Positions 55,245 to 64,000 of a stretch of 64,000 nt of DNA are shown one piece after another. The notes beneath the pieces were generated by a model that saw only the letters and a program-made list of their open reading frames with translations, had not been told where the DNA came from and made no database searches. Each line of letters opens with the position of its first letter. Positions within the stretch are counted from its first letter, which is position 1. Origin of the DNA: Methylocystis rosea (GTDB taxonomy: Bacteria; Pseudomonadota; Alphaproteobacteria; Rhizobiales; Beijerinckiaceae); contig NZ_CP034086.1 of the NCBI RefSeq assembly GCF_003855495.1, positions 124,001 to 188,000 of the forward strand, read 5' to 3'. Both the position numbers and the translations under genes were made by a program.

Positions 55245-56333
55245 TCATTCCGTAGCGGCTGGCGCTGCCAGGGAAAACTGCTCGACGGCGGCGGCGATGC
55301 GGTGCAGCAGGCCCAGACAGGCCGCAACGAAGATGACGTCAAGGGCGGGCGAAGCGAGGCTTGCTTCCTGCAGAATCTGCCCGAGCGCGCTCAGCAGGCT
55401 GACGCTTGAATAGGTCGAGAGGCCGTTGCGGCCGAGCAGCGTGAAGAATGCAAAAAGCCGCGTTTGGCTCAGCGCCTCGGTGATCTTCGAGAAATGAAGC
55501 ACATAAGCCAGGGCGACGAAATCGACGATGCGTACGACGCCAAGATCCGTCTTGTCCCAGTCGAGATAACGGCCTGCGGCGTCGACAAGCCCGGGCGCCA
55601 AGCCAAACGCGTTGGAGACGATGAGCGTCGAAACGATGGTGAAAGCCAAAGCAAGTCGATAGGCGACGGCGTGAAAAGGCACGCCGCGCGTTTTAAGCGC
55701 GCCGCCGCAGTAGATCCCCAAGGCGAACATGAACTGCCAGGCGAATGGATTGAAATACCAGTATCCGGGCTCGGGCCATGTGGGAACATTGCACCCCAGC
55801 AGGCGCGCGGCGGCATAAACCGCTGCCGAGGCCGCAAGCATGCGTAAACCCCCGCGCGAAGCGCATGCGAAGAGCGCCGGCGCAAGCGCGATCAGCACGA
55901 CATAGAGGGGCAAGATGTTGAAGTAAGCGACTTGGTGACTGAGCGCGAGAATGCCGACGACGCCGCGCGCCGGGTCGGCGAAAGGCGCGGCGCGGCTGTT
56001 CTCGGAGCCGAGGAAATCCCAGGGCGTGAAATAGCTCGCAACGCCATAAAGCGCCAACGCCGCCGCGGTCAGACCAAGATGGGCGCCGTAAAGGCGCAGG
56101 GCGCGGCCGTAGAGCGAGGCCGCGGCGTCTAAGACATTGCGCTTGAATTTCTCGCCATAGGCCAGGGCGAGCGAAACGCTCGAAAGAAAAACTAAGCCTT
56201 CGGCTGCATCAGAGAAGCCGAAATTGCGCGGCGTGATCGCGCCGAGCACATTGCCCGGGATGTGATTCACCAGGATGATGGCGAGGGCGGCGCCCCGCCA
56301 GAAATCTATTCCCTCGACTCGCTTTCCCTGCAC
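55245..56333 (-). CDS. opgC: OpgC-family membrane acyltransferase
   Basis: Polytopic membrane protein that in the family transfers succinyl groups to osmoregulated periplasmic glucans. The N-terminal signature RVEGIDFWRGAALAIILVNHIPGNVLG is typical of OpgC, and about ten hydrophobic segments follow, including AYFNILPLYVVLIAL and YWYFNPFAWQFMFALGIYCGG. There is no upstream in-frame ATG with conservation. I use GTG 56333 (362 residues); the frame is open to an ATG at 56450, but that part is encoded by a tandem repeat and is unlikely to be translated. A periplasmic glucan protein gene is at 33673-35241. Confidence 0.82.
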   Translation of the reverse strand: MQGKRVEGIDFWRGAALAIILVNHIPGNVLGAITPRNFGFSDAAEGLVFLSSVSLALAYGEKFKRNVLDAAASLYGRALRLYGAHLGLTAAALALYGVASYFTPWDFLGSENSRAAPFADPARGVVGILALSHQVAYFNILPLYVVLIALAPALFACASRGGLRMLAASAAVYAAARLLGCNVPTWPEPGYWYFNPFAWQFMFALGIYCGGALKTRGVPFHAVAYRLALAFTIVSTLIVSNAFGLAPGLVDAAGRYLDWDKTDLGVVRIVDFVALAYVLHFSKITEALSQTRLFAFFTLLGRNGLSTYSSVSLLSALGQILQEASLASPALDVIFVAACLGLLHRIAAAVEQFSLAAPAATE

Positions 56334-56409
56334 CCGCTTCCCACGCCCTTTTTTCCCTGCGCCCGTGGCGCGGCAGCAAGCCGCATGCCTCCACTGATAT
56401 TGAATCGCC

Positions 56410-56463
56410 GCTGTCCCGCCAAGTCCCGCCAAGTCCCGCAAGTCCCGCAAGTCCCGCCAAGAC
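56410..56463. repeat. Short tandem repeat CCCGCCAAGT
   Basis: Five consecutive units of 9-10 bp (CCCGCCAAGT twice, CCCGCAAGT twice, CCCGCCAAG once) lie between the divergent opgC and map genes. Unit number can change by slippage. The tract lies upstream of the opgC start chosen here and may be in its leader or promoter. Confidence 0.85.
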
Positions 56464-56584
56464 CGCGCTCCACGCTTTCCAACGGAATCGCGGGCGGGCT
56501 CCTGCGGCAGCCTTGCGTTGCCGCCTCAAACCATTACCTTGTCGAGCATACCCTTCGCCCAGGAAGCCCGAGCCGCCACGTTAC

Positions 56585-57421
56585 ATGACCTTTATCGAAT
56601 CCCATCTCGCGCCCGCCGCGCGCAAAAGCGGACAGATCAAGCTGCATGGTCCTAATGATTTCGAGGGCATGCGCGCCGCGGGCAAGCTGACGGCGGAGGC
56701 GTTGGACATGCTGGTCGAACACGTCCAGCCGGGCGTGACGACGCAGGCGCTCGACGATCTGGTTTTTGACTTCGCCATGGCGCATGGCGCCTATCCCGCG
56801 CCGCTCGACTATCGCGGCTACCGCAAATCCATCTGCACCTCGATCAACCATGTCGTCTGCCATGGCGTGCCGGACAGCAAGCCTTTGCGCGAAGGCGACA
56901 TCGTCAATGTCGACGTGACGTTCATCCTCGACGGCTGGCATGGCGACGCCAGCCGCATGTTCGCCGTCGGCGAAATCCCAAGGCGGGCGCAGCGGCTGAT
57001 CGACGTGACCTATGAGGCGCTTGAGCGGGGCGTCGCCGCCGTCAAGCCTGGCGCGACGACCGGCGACATCGGCGCGGCGATTCAGCATTATGCCGAAAGC
57101 GAGCGCTGTTCGGTGGTGCGCGATTTTTGCGGCCATGGGCTCGGGCGCGTATTCCATGACGAGCCGAATATTCTGCACTATGGCGTGAAGGGCGAAGGCG
57201 TCGAGTTGCGGCCGGGCATGTTCTTCACCATTGAGCCGATGATCAATCTCGGCCGTTCGCAGGTGAAAATATTGTCGGACGGCTGGACGGCCGTCACCCG
57301 CGACCGCTCGCTTTCCGCGCAGTTCGAACATTCGGTCGGCGTCACCGAAACGGGCGTGGAAGTCTTCACCAAATCGCCGGCGGGGCTCGACAATCCCTCT
57401 GCCGCGCGCGCCGACGCATGA
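56585..57421 (+). CDS. map: Methionine aminopeptidase type I
   Basis: Removes the N-terminal methionine from new proteins. The 278-residue protein has the M24A metal site: [19 protein letters not shown] with two Asp ligands, [16 protein letters not shown] with the His, [11 protein letters not shown] with Glu and [19 protein letters not shown] with Glu. ATG 56585 starts the usual MTFIES... N-terminus; the frame is open further upstream without support. Its TGA overlaps the radC ATG (ATGA). Confidence 0.94.
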   Translation: MTFIESHLAPAARKSGQIKLHGPNDFEGMRAAGKLTAEALDMLVEHVQPGVTTQALDDLVFDFAMAHGAYPAPLDYRGYRKSICTSINHVVCHGVPDSKPLREGDIVNVDVTFILDGWHGDASRMFAVGEIPRRAQRLIDVTYEALERGVAAVKPGATTGDIGAAIQHYAESERCSVVRDFCGHGLGRVFHDEPNILHYGVKGEGVELRPGMFFTIEPMINLGRSQVKILSDGWTAVTRDRSLSAQFEHSVGVTETGVEVFTKSPAGLDNPSAARADA

Positions 57422-58143
57422 AGAAGGCGGCTGACGCCGCGACAAGCGACGGCTCAGGCCTGCGCGATTCTGCGCCTCATTTCCACGGTCACCGACAGCG
57501 TCTGCGCGATCGCTTCATGGATGCAGGCGAAGCAGCGCTCGCCGATTACGAAATGCTTGAGCTGCTGTTGTTTCGCGCCATCGCGCGCCGCGACGTGAAG
57601 CCGCTCGCAAAGGCCTTGATCACGCGCTTTGGCTCCTTCGCCGAGACCGTCGCGGCGCGGCCCGAGAGGCTTCGCGAAGTCGGCGGCCTCAGCGAAGCGG
57701 CGATCGTCGAAATCAAGCTTGTCGAGGCTGCGGCGAAACGCCTGGCGCGCGGCGCCTTGCAGAAGCGTCCTGTGCTTTCCTCATTCATGGAGGTGCTCGA
57801 CTATTGCCGGACGGCGATGGCTTTCGCCGAGCGGGAGGAGTTTCGCATCCTGTTCCTCGACAAGCGCAACGCGCTGATCGCCGACGAGGTGCAGGGCGTC
57901 GGCACCATCGACCATACGCCCGTCTATCCGCGCGAAATCGTCAGACGTGCGCTGGAGCTTGGCTCGAGCGCGCTCATCCTGGCCCATAATCATCCATCCG
58001 GAGATCCGACGCCGTCGGCCGCGGACATACGCATGACGAAGGACATCGCCGCCATCGCGCAGCCGTTCGGCATCACGGTCCACGATCACCTCATTGTTGG
58101 CCGTCATGGCCATGCGAGCTTCAGAGGGCTGAAGCTCATTTGA
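57418..58143 (+). CDS. radC: RadC family JAMM-domain protein
   Basis: RadC/JAB1-MPN+ protein of 241 residues. A helix-hairpin-helix-like N-terminal part ([28 protein letters not shown], then [12 protein letters not shown]) precedes the C-terminal metalloprotease-type domain with its zinc motif [18 protein letters not shown]. The DNA-repair role suggested by the name is doubtful; the molecular function is not established. It overlaps map by 4 bp, as in many alphaproteobacteria. Confidence 0.92.
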   Translation: MKKAADAATSDGSGLRDSAPHFHGHRQRLRDRFMDAGEAALADYEMLELLLFRAIARRDVKPLAKALITRFGSFAETVAARPERLREVGGLSEAAIVEIKLVEAAAKRLARGALQKRPVLSSFMEVLDYCRTAMAFAEREEFRILFLDKRNALIADEVQGVGTIDHTPVYPREIVRRALELGSSALILAHNHPSGDPTPSAADIRMTKDIAAIAQPFGITVHDHLIVGRHGHASFRGLKLI

Positions 58144-58204
58144 CGCGAAGTCCGTGCACAGACGTCAGGATTGACGCGACACTTTCACAAGCGGGCTGAG
58201 CCTA

Positions 58205-59593
58205 TTGTCCTATTTCGTCACGCCGCTGATCATCGCCACCGCGCTCTTCATGGAGCAGCTCGACGGCACCGTGCTCGCCACGGCGTTGCCGGCGATGGCC
58301 GCCGATCTGCACGAAGATCCCGTGGCGCTGAAACTCGCGCTGACGTCCTATCTTCTATCGCTCGCGGTCTTTATTCCGCTTTCGGGCTGGGCGGCGGATC
58401 GCTTTGGCGCGCGGCGCGTCTTTCGCGCGGCGATCATCGTCTTCACCTTCGGCTCCATTCTCTGCGGCCTGTCCAATTCGCTCGGCGCGATCGTGACGTT
58501 TCGGATCGTGCAAGGCCTCGGCGGCGCGATGATGACGCCGGTCGGACGACTCGTGCTGCTGCGCACCGCGCCGCGCCACGAACTTGTGCGCGCCATGGCC
58601 TATCTCACCATTCCGGCGCTCATCGGCCCGATGATCGGCCCGCCGATCGGCGGCTTCATCGCGACCTATTTTCACTGGCGCTACATCTTCTGGATCAATA
58701 TCCCGATCGGCGCGCTCGGCGTCATGCTGGTCACGCGCTTTATTCCAGACATGCGCGAAGAATGGACGCCGCCGCTCGACATCGCCGGCGCGATCCTTTC
58801 AGGCGTCGGCCTCTCCTGCCTCGTCTTCGGCTTTACAATCGCGGGGCGCGGATTCGCGCCGGCGCCGGTCGTGGTTTTCATCGTCGCGCTCGGGGCAGGG
58901 GCGCTCTTCGCTTATACGCGCCACGCCAAACGCACGCCCTATCCAATCGTCGACCTCGATCTCTTGCAGATCCCGACATTTCGCGCGGCGGTCTTCGGCG
59001 GCTTTCTGTTTCGCATCGGACTTGGCGCCACGCCTTTCCTGCTGCCCCTGCTGCTGCAAGCGGGCTTCGGACTCTCCGCCTATGAAGCGGGACTTCTGAC
59101 CTTCGTTTCAGCGGCCGGCGCGATGGCGATGAAAACGACCGCGCAGCCGATCCTGCGGATTTTCGGCTTTCGGCGGGTGCTGATCGTCAATGCGCTTATC
59201 TCCGCCGGCTTTCTCGCCTTCAACGCCAGTTTTTCGGCGGCGACGCCGCACTTGGTCATCATGGGCGTGCTGCTCGTTGGCGGCTTCTTCCGCTCGCTGG
59301 AGTTTACGGCGCTCAACGCCATCGCCTACGCCGACGTCGATCAGGACGCCATGAGCCGCGCCACGAGTTTCGCCTCCGTCGCGCAGCAATTATCGCTGTC
59401 GACCGGCGTCGCGATTGGCGCTGCGGCGCTGGAGGCGACGCGCGCGTTGCGCGGCGGCGGCGCGCTGCAGGCGGCGGATTTCACGCCGGCCTTCATTGTC
59501 GTGGCGCTGATCTCGACGCTTTCGGTGATGAGCTTCCTGCCGCTCGCGCGCAATGCGGGCGACGACCTGACCGGGCGCCGAAAACGCGTGTAA
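58205..59593 (+). CDS. MFS transporter, DHA2-like drug exporter
   Basis: Major facilitator superfamily exporter of 462 residues with 12-14 hydrophobic helices. The DHA2 signature of the first helix (EQLDGTVLATALPAMAADL), motif A GWAADRFGARRVFRAA and the motif C-like segment LIGPMIGPPIGGFIATYFHWRYIFWINIPIG point to the EmrB/QacA type. The substrate is not known, and no membrane-fusion partner gene lies next to it. The start is TTG 58205, which gives the usual short N-terminus; there is no better ATG. Confidence 0.87.
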   Translation: MSYFVTPLIIATALFMEQLDGTVLATALPAMAADLHEDPVALKLALTSYLLSLAVFIPLSGWAADRFGARRVFRAAIIVFTFGSILCGLSNSLGAIVTFRIVQGLGGAMMTPVGRLVLLRTAPRHELVRAMAYLTIPALIGPMIGPPIGGFIATYFHWRYIFWINIPIGALGVMLVTRFIPDMREEWTPPLDIAGAILSGVGLSCLVFGFTIAGRGFAPAPVVVFIVALGAGALFAYTRHAKRTPYPIVDLDLLQIPTFRAAVFGGFLFRIGLGATPFLLPLLLQAGFGLSAYEAGLLTFVSAAGAMAMKTTAQPILRIFGFRRVLIVNALISAGFLAFNASFSAATPHLVIMGVLLVGGFFRSLEFTALNAIAYADVDQDAMSRATSFASVAQQLSLSTGVAIGAAALEATRALRGGGALQAADFTPAFIVVALISTLSVMSFLPLARNAGDDLTGRRKRV

Positions 59594-59670
59594 TCTCACG
59601 GCTGATCGGCGGACGAAGAGCTCTTGTCGATGAGGATCGCGAGCGCCAGATCGACTGAAACGAGGACCTT

Positions 59671-60693
59671 ATGTCGAGCGCAGCCCAAGACTTCATCGCC
59701 GGGCTCCCGAAGGCGGAGCTTCACCTTCATATCGAGGGGACGCTCGAACCCGAAACGGCCTTCGCGCTCGCCGAGCGCAATGGCGTCAAGCTCCCGTACG
59801 CTTCGGTCGAGGCGATGCGCCGCTTATACGATTTTCAAAACCTCGAGGATTTTCTCGATCTTTATTATCAGGCGACGCAGGCGCTCTTGACCGAGCGAGA
59901 CTTCTACGATCTGGCGCGCGCCTATCTTGCCCGCGCCCGCGATGAGAACGTCCGCCACGTCGAAATCTTTTTCGATCCGCAGGCGCATATGCGTCGCAGC
60001 GTTCCCTTCGGCCCGGTCGTGGAGGGATTGAGCGCAGCTCTGAACGACGCCGCGCGCGAGGGCGGGCCGACGTCGCGCCTCCTCATGTGCTTCCTGCGCG
60101 ATCTCGACGAGGCTGACGCCATGGCCACGCTCGAAGCGGCGCGTCCCTGGCTCGATCGCATCACCGGGGTCGGACTGGATTCCGCGGAAGCCGGAAATCC
60201 GCCGGGCAAGTTTACTGAGGTCTATGAGCGCGCCCGTTCGCTCGGTCTGCGCGCCGTGGCCCATGCGGGCGAAGAGGGCCCCGCCGCCTATGTCGCCGAA
60301 GCTCTGGATCGCTTGAAGGTCGAGCGCATCGATCACGGCGTTCACGCGATCGATGACGCGGCTTTGGTTCAGCGGCTCGCGCGGGAGCGGGTTCCGCTGA
60401 CCGTCTGTCCGCTGTCGAATATACGCCTCTGCGTCTATCCCGATATGCGCGCGCATCCGATTCAGCGGCTCTTCGAGGCCGGCGTCGTCGTGACCGTCAA
60501 TTCGGACGATCCGGCCTATTTTGGCGGCTATGTGAACGAGAACTACCGCGCGATTCAGCAGGCTTTCACATTAGGAACAGCCGAGCTGACGCAGCTCGCG
60601 AAAAACAGTTTCTCCGCGTCATTTCTTTCTGACGATGAAAAGCAAGAGAGGATCGCCGAGGTCGACGCCTATGCGCAAGCGCATGGCGCTTAA
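59671..60693 (+). CDS. Adenine deaminase (ADA-like fold)
   Basis: Zinc-dependent deaminase of the adenosine/adenine deaminase family, 340 residues. The first metal motif reads KAELHLHIEGTLEPE; the HIEGTLEPE form (rather than HLDG) is typical of adenine deaminases. Further ligands and catalytic residues are in AVAHAGEEGP, ERIDHGVHAIDD, PLTVCPLSNIRLC and VTVNSDDPAYFGGY. It should convert adenine to hypoxanthine in purine salvage, which fits gpt nearby and adenine release by HpnG in the same genome. The start is ATG 59671. Confidence 0.88.
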   Translation: MSSAAQDFIAGLPKAELHLHIEGTLEPETAFALAERNGVKLPYASVEAMRRLYDFQNLEDFLDLYYQATQALLTERDFYDLARAYLARARDENVRHVEIFFDPQAHMRRSVPFGPVVEGLSAALNDAAREGGPTSRLLMCFLRDLDEADAMATLEAARPWLDRITGVGLDSAEAGNPPGKFTEVYERARSLGLRAVAHAGEEGPAAYVAEALDRLKVERIDHGVHAIDDAALVQRLARERVPLTVCPLSNIRLCVYPDMRAHPIQRLFEAGVVVTVNSDDPAYFGGYVNENYRAIQQAFTLGTAELTQLAKNSFSASFLSDDEKQERIAEVDAYAQAHGA

Positions 60694-60702
60694 GCGCATC
60701 GC

Positions 60703-61401
60703 CTAGTCGCCGCGTCGCCCGCGAAAGCCTGTCGCCAGCACGTAGAGTTCGGCCGAACCGGCGCGGCTCGCCGCCGGCTTGACGTGCCGCACCGTCGCGA
60801 AATCGCGCTTGAGGCGCGTGAGCAGCTGGCCTTCGGTTCCGCCCTGCAGCACTTTGGCGATGAAGAAGCCGCCCTCCGCCAACACGTCGCACGCGAAATC
60901 AGCGGCAAGCTCGGCAAGAGCCACGATGCGCAGATGATCGGTCGCCCGATGCCCAGTGGCGTTGGCGGCCATATCTGACATCACGCCGTCGGCGTCGCCG
61001 CCGAGCATGTTCTTGATGAATTCCGGCGCATCGGGATCGTTGAAATCCTTCACCGCGAATTCGACGCCGTCGACCGGCTCCATGTCGAGCAGATCGACCG
61101 CGACGACTTTGCCCTTCCCCTCTTTCGCCTTCACATGCGCGGCGGCGACCTGCGACCAGCCGCCTGGAGCGGCGCCGAGATCGACGATGCGGCCGCCCGG
61201 CTTAAAGAGATGATAGCGATCATCCATCTCGATGAGCTTATAGGCGGCGCGTGAGCGATAGCCCTCGCGCTTGGCGCGCGCGACGTAAGGATCATTGAGC
61301 TGGCGCTCCAGCCAGAGCGTCGAGGAGAGCGACCGCTTGCGCGCGGTCTTGACCCGCGTCTTGAGCGATCGCCCGCCTTCGCGTCCCGACTCTTTCGTCA
61401 C
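60703..61401 (-). CDS. rlmE: 23S rRNA 2'-O-methyltransferase RlmE (FtsJ)
   Basis: Methylates U2552 (E. coli numbering) of 23S rRNA in the ribosomal A-site region. The 232-residue protein has [20 protein letters not shown], the SAM-binding [16 protein letters not shown], the catalytic Asp region [19 protein letters not shown] and the catalytic Lys in [13 protein letters not shown] use GTG 61401, whose GTGA overlaps the stop of the upstream ABC gene by 4 bp. The longer frame into that gene is spurious. The Lys/Arg-rich N-terminal extension of ~30 residues is typical of alphaproteobacteria. Confidence 0.93.
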   Translation of the reverse strand: MTKESGREGGRSLKTRVKTARKRSLSSTLWLERQLNDPYVARAKREGYRSRAAYKLIEMDDRYHLFKPGGRIVDLGAAPGGWSQVAAAHVKAKEGKGKVVAVDLLDMEPVDGVEFAVKDFNDPDAPEFIKNMLGGDADGVMSDMAANATGHRATDHLRIVALAELAADFACDVLAEGGFFIAKVLQGGTEGQLLTRLKRDFATVRHVKPAASRAGSAELYVLATGFRGRRGD

Positions 61402-63497
61402 GCGTGCACCTTGTCGCGCGGGCTGAAGACGCCGCCGGGCGCCGGCTCCATGACGATGTCTCGATCGTGGAAGGCGTGCAGAGTCGACCGATGGCCGATT
61501 GAGACGATCGTCGTACCGGGCAGCCGCTCGCGCAGCATGGCGTAGATGTCTTCTTCGAGCCGCTCGTCGAGCGCCGACGTGGCTTCGTCGAGGAAAAGCC
61601 AATCCGGCTTGGCGAGCAGCGCGCGCGCGATCGCGACGCGCTGCTGCTCGCCGCCTGAAAGCCGCTGACCCCAGTTGTTTTCCTCGTCGAGGCGCTCGAC
61701 GAAAGGCGCAAGCCGCGCCGCGCGCAGCGCCTCCTGCACTTCAGCGCGCGAGTAGTCGTCGACGTGGCCCGGATAGACGATCGCTTCGGCCAGCGCGCCC
61801 ATGGGGATGTAGGGCCGCTGCGGCGCGAGCATGACCTTCGCGCCGCGCGGAGTCAGCACCTCGCCCGAAGCGTAAGGCCAGATGCCGGCGATGGCGCGAA
61901 ACAGCGTCGACTTGCCGGAACCCGACGGGCCGGTGAGCAGCGCCGGTTGGCCGGCGGCGAGCGTCAGATCGTCGACCGTTACGATTTGGCGTCCATCGGG
62001 CAAGGCAAGCGTCAGCCCGCGCAGGCGAATATCGGCGCCGTCCGTCGGAGAGATAATTTGCGTCGCAGACGTCTGCCGGGGGGCCGTATCGATCGCGTGG
62101 TCAAAGGACGTCAGCCGGTCGAGCACGGACTTAAAATTGGCGAGAGAGGTGTAATAGTTGATGAAGAAGGTCAGCGCGCTCTCCACCCGCCCGAAGGCGC
62201 TCGCCGTCTGCGTCATGACGCCGAGCGTAATGCGCCCGGCGAAATAGAATGGCGCCGTGATCACGTAAGGAATGATCGGCGACAACTGTCCGTAGGTGGA
62301 GGTGAACGCCATCAGCTGCTTGCGCTTCTGTACGATCGCCAGATAGTTGACGATAATGCCGGCGAACCGCCGCAGCAGCGAACCGCGCTCGGCGGGCTCG
62401 CCGCCAAGCAGGGCGATCTGCTCGCTGTATTCGCGCATTCGCGCCAGGGAAAAGCGGAAATCCGCCTCGCGTCTCTGCCGATCGAAGTAGAGCCCGGTAA
62501 GAGAGCGGCCGATAAGATGCGTCACCAGCGTTCCCACCAACGCATAGAGCAGCACAACCCAGAACAGGAAACCGGGAATATAAATGTCAGTTCCGGGCAG
62601 CGGATAATTGCCCGACAAATCCCACAGCACATAGGCGAAGGAGACAAGCGAGCTCAAGGTGGCGATCAGCAGAATTGAATAGGAGTAGACGCCATAGCCT
62701 TCCTCCCCGCCGCTGATGAAGCGATTGACGTCCTCGGCGATGCGCTGGTCCGGATTGTCAGCGCCGCTCCCGGCGAGCGCCATGCCGTAATGCGTATGCG
62801 CGCCGAGCCAGCGCTCGATATAGTGCTCCGTCAGCCAGCGACGCCAGCGGATGATCAGCATCGACTGCAGAACGAATTCGATGATCACCGAGGCGACGTA
62901 AACGAACGCCCATGGCGTGAACACGTAAAGAAGCTGCCGCCAGAATTCCCCGGCGTTTTTCTCCTGAATGGCGTTGAACCAGTCGCGATTGAAGAAGGAC
63001 AGGCGCACGGTGATGCCGACCTGGCCCTGATTGAGCAGCACCAAGACGACCACCATGGCGATGGCGATCGCGCTCTCTCGCGCCGCAAAGGGTTGGAATG
63101 GCCAGACGCGCCCTTCGCCACGGTCGCGCGAACTGAAGTAGAGATCGGCGATGCGCGTCATCTCCTGCACGACTGGAATGTGCGAGATCGCGTAAACGAG
63201 GATCGAGAACACCGCCACGGTGAGCGGCATGGTTTCGGGCGGCGCATAGTCTTTCAAAGACTCGGGCCACAGGCCTTCCGCCTGCGCCAGGCCGATGAGC
63301 CCGAACACGATCGTCTCGGTTGAGAAGATGTACGCGAAGATTTTCAGGAAGCTCGACATGTCGGCGGCGCGCCATGTCGTATAGGCGCAGAGCGCCGTCG
63401 CGGCGACGAGAACGAATAGGCTGGAGTCGCCCTTATGGGCGCCGACCAGCGCAGTAAGCGCCGCGAAGATCGCGACCGCCACGCTCAATTTCTGCAT
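61398..63497 (-). CDS. BacA/SbmA-like ABC transporter, fused membrane and ATPase domains
   Basis: The 699-residue protein joins a membrane domain of the ABC_membrane_2/SbmA-BacA type (conserved [15 protein letters not shown] and [13 protein letters not shown]) to an ATPase domain with Walker [16 protein letters not shown], signature [15 protein letters not shown] and Walker [15 protein letters not shown]. Two extra hydrophobic segments precede the core. This layout resembles YddA and rhizobial BclA-type proteins, which take up very-long-chain fatty acids or antimicrobial peptides. The substrate here is unknown. It is translationally coupled to rlmE. Confidence 0.87.
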   Translation of the reverse strand: MQKLSVAVAIFAALTALVGAHKGDSSLFVLVAATALCAYTTWRAADMSSFLKIFAYIFSTETIVFGLIGLAQAEGLWPESLKDYAPPETMPLTVAVFSILVYAISHIPVVQEMTRIADLYFSSRDRGEGRVWPFQPFAARESAIAIAMVVVLVLLNQGQVGITVRLSFFNRDWFNAIQEKNAGEFWRQLLYVFTPWAFVYVASVIIEFVLQSMLIIRWRRWLTEHYIERWLGAHTHYGMALAGSGADNPDQRIAEDVNRFISGGEEGYGVYSYSILLIATLSSLVSFAYVLWDLSGNYPLPGTDIYIPGFLFWVVLLYALVGTLVTHLIGRSLTGLYFDRQRREADFRFSLARMREYSEQIALLGGEPAERGSLLRRFAGIIVNYLAIVQKRKQLMAFTSTYGQLSPIIPYVITAPFYFAGRITLGVMTQTASAFGRVESALTFFINYYTSLANFKSVLDRLTSFDHAIDTAPRQTSATQIISPTDGADIRLRGLTLALPDGRQIVTVDDLTLAAGQPALLTGPSGSGKSTLFRAIAGIWPYASGEVLTPRGAKVMLAPQRPYIPMGALAEAIVYPGHVDDYSRAEVQEALRAARLAPFVERLDEENNWGQRLSGGEQQRVAIARALLAKPDWLFLDEATSALDERLEEDIYAMLRERLPGTTIVSIGHRSTLHAFHDRDIVMEPAPGGVFSPRDKVHA

Positions 63498-63579
63498 CTT
63501 TCACCTTGGATATGAGAAGCCGCTCGGCTCGCCGCGACCGTGTCGCCGGCGATTGCCGTCTAGCCCCATGATAGAGGAG

Positions 63580-63912
63580 TCAGTCCTCTTCAGGAATGAC
63601 CGCGTCGCCATTGACATGCGCGACAAGCACGGGCGAGGCCTTAAAGGTCAACACACGGCGCGATGTTATCGTGGCCTCGACGCCGGTTTTGGGATTGCGC
63701 CCGATGCGCTCACGCTTGGCGCGAACGTTAAACGTCCCGAAAGAACGCAATTTTACGGATTCGCCGCGCAGCAAAGCTTCGCTGATCTCGTCAAAAGTCG
63801 CGTCCAAGATCTTGCGAGCTTCGGCGCGGGACAACGATGGACAGCAGCCATACACGGCCTCTCGCAGCGCCGCCCGCGTTAAGGTGCTGCCTGGAGCGGT
63901 TCTCCTTACCAT
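63580..63912 (-). CDS. IHF-alpha/HU-family DNA-binding protein
   Basis: Nucleoid-associated DNA-bending protein of the HU/IHF family, 110 residues from ATG 63912. The DNA-binding arm is intact: KLRSFGTFNVRAKRERIGRNPKTGVEATITSRRVLTFKASPVL, which matches the IHF-alpha signature (GRNPKTGE-like, ITARRVVTF-like). The N-terminus differs from standard IhfA, with an extra ~12 residues and an unusual CC pair in EAVYGCCPSLSR, so it may be a second IHF-like paralogue. An open frame extends upstream to 63993 without conservation. Confidence 0.82.
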   Translation of the reverse strand: MVRRTAPGSTLTRAALREAVYGCCPSLSRAEARKILDATFDEISEALLRGESVKLRSFGTFNVRAKRERIGRNPKTGVEATITSRRVLTFKASPVLVAHVNGDAVIPEED

Positions 63913-64000
63913 GCGAAAAGAGCGCCCAATGATCGTTCTGTCGGGACTGGGCTGAACACAACTCCCCCTCGAAGCTTCTGGCAATGGCAACATGGCAATA

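Overview
This is a 64 kb, GC-rich chromosomal window from an alphaproteobacterium. The contiguous 14-gene nuoA-N operon, the ATP12-type F1 assembly factor, the Hyphomicrobiales-type palindromic repeats, a BacA-like transporter and the hopanoid genes (shc, hpnG, hpnH) point to Hyphomicrobiales. A methanotroph-like family (Methylocystis/Methylosinus relatives) is my best guess, but that is inference: no methane-oxidation gene lies in the window.

Layout. 0.2-2.2 kb: an RluA-family pseudouridine synthase and an ATP12 chaperone. 2.4-16.9 kb: complete respiratory complex I in the order A-N, interrupted only by a palindromic repeat between nuoB and nuoC. 16.9-19.4 kb: birA and ribonuclease J. The order mce/DUF1467/proS that usually follows in related genomes is missing, and a small exported protein and a cytosine methyltransferase-vsr pair follow instead (19.4-21.7 kb). 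21.8-27.1 kb: efp and its lysylation enzyme epmA head to head, an exported trypsin-like protease, and typA/bipA. 27.3-35.2 kb: a secreted RNase T2, an RluD-like synthase, a BaiN/HI0933-type flavoprotein, a DUF411 protein, an unknown membrane protein, a creatininase-family amidase and a periplasmic glucan protein (OpgD/OpgG). 35.2-37.0 kb: a long structured leader, probably the alphaproteobacterial speF element, ahead of ornithine decarboxylase. 37-42.2 kb: GNAT, PAP2, an unknown protein, an M24 aminopeptidase and prmA.

42.3-46.6 kb is the least explained part: a Walker-A P-loop protein, an unknown 273-residue protein and a convergent 735-residue membrane/coiled-coil protein, with a ~110 bp dispersed repeat lying between them. 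47.0-51.1 kb holds the hopanoid block (hpnH convergent with an XRE regulator-shc-hpnG operon). 51.3-53.6 kb contains two different Rieske proteins and two proteins of unknown function. 53.7-64 kb contains tRNA-Leu(TAA), gpt, a CinA-like protein, opgC, map, radC, an MFS exporter, adenine deaminase, rlmE, a BacA/SbmA-like ABC protein and an IHF-alpha-like protein.

The window is rich in non-coding palindromic repeats of several families. One family (TAGAGC...GCTCTA ends) repeatedly supplies the stop codon of the neighbouring gene. There are no phage genes, transposases or CRISPR arrays. All functions are read from sequence by motif recognition; no database search was made.
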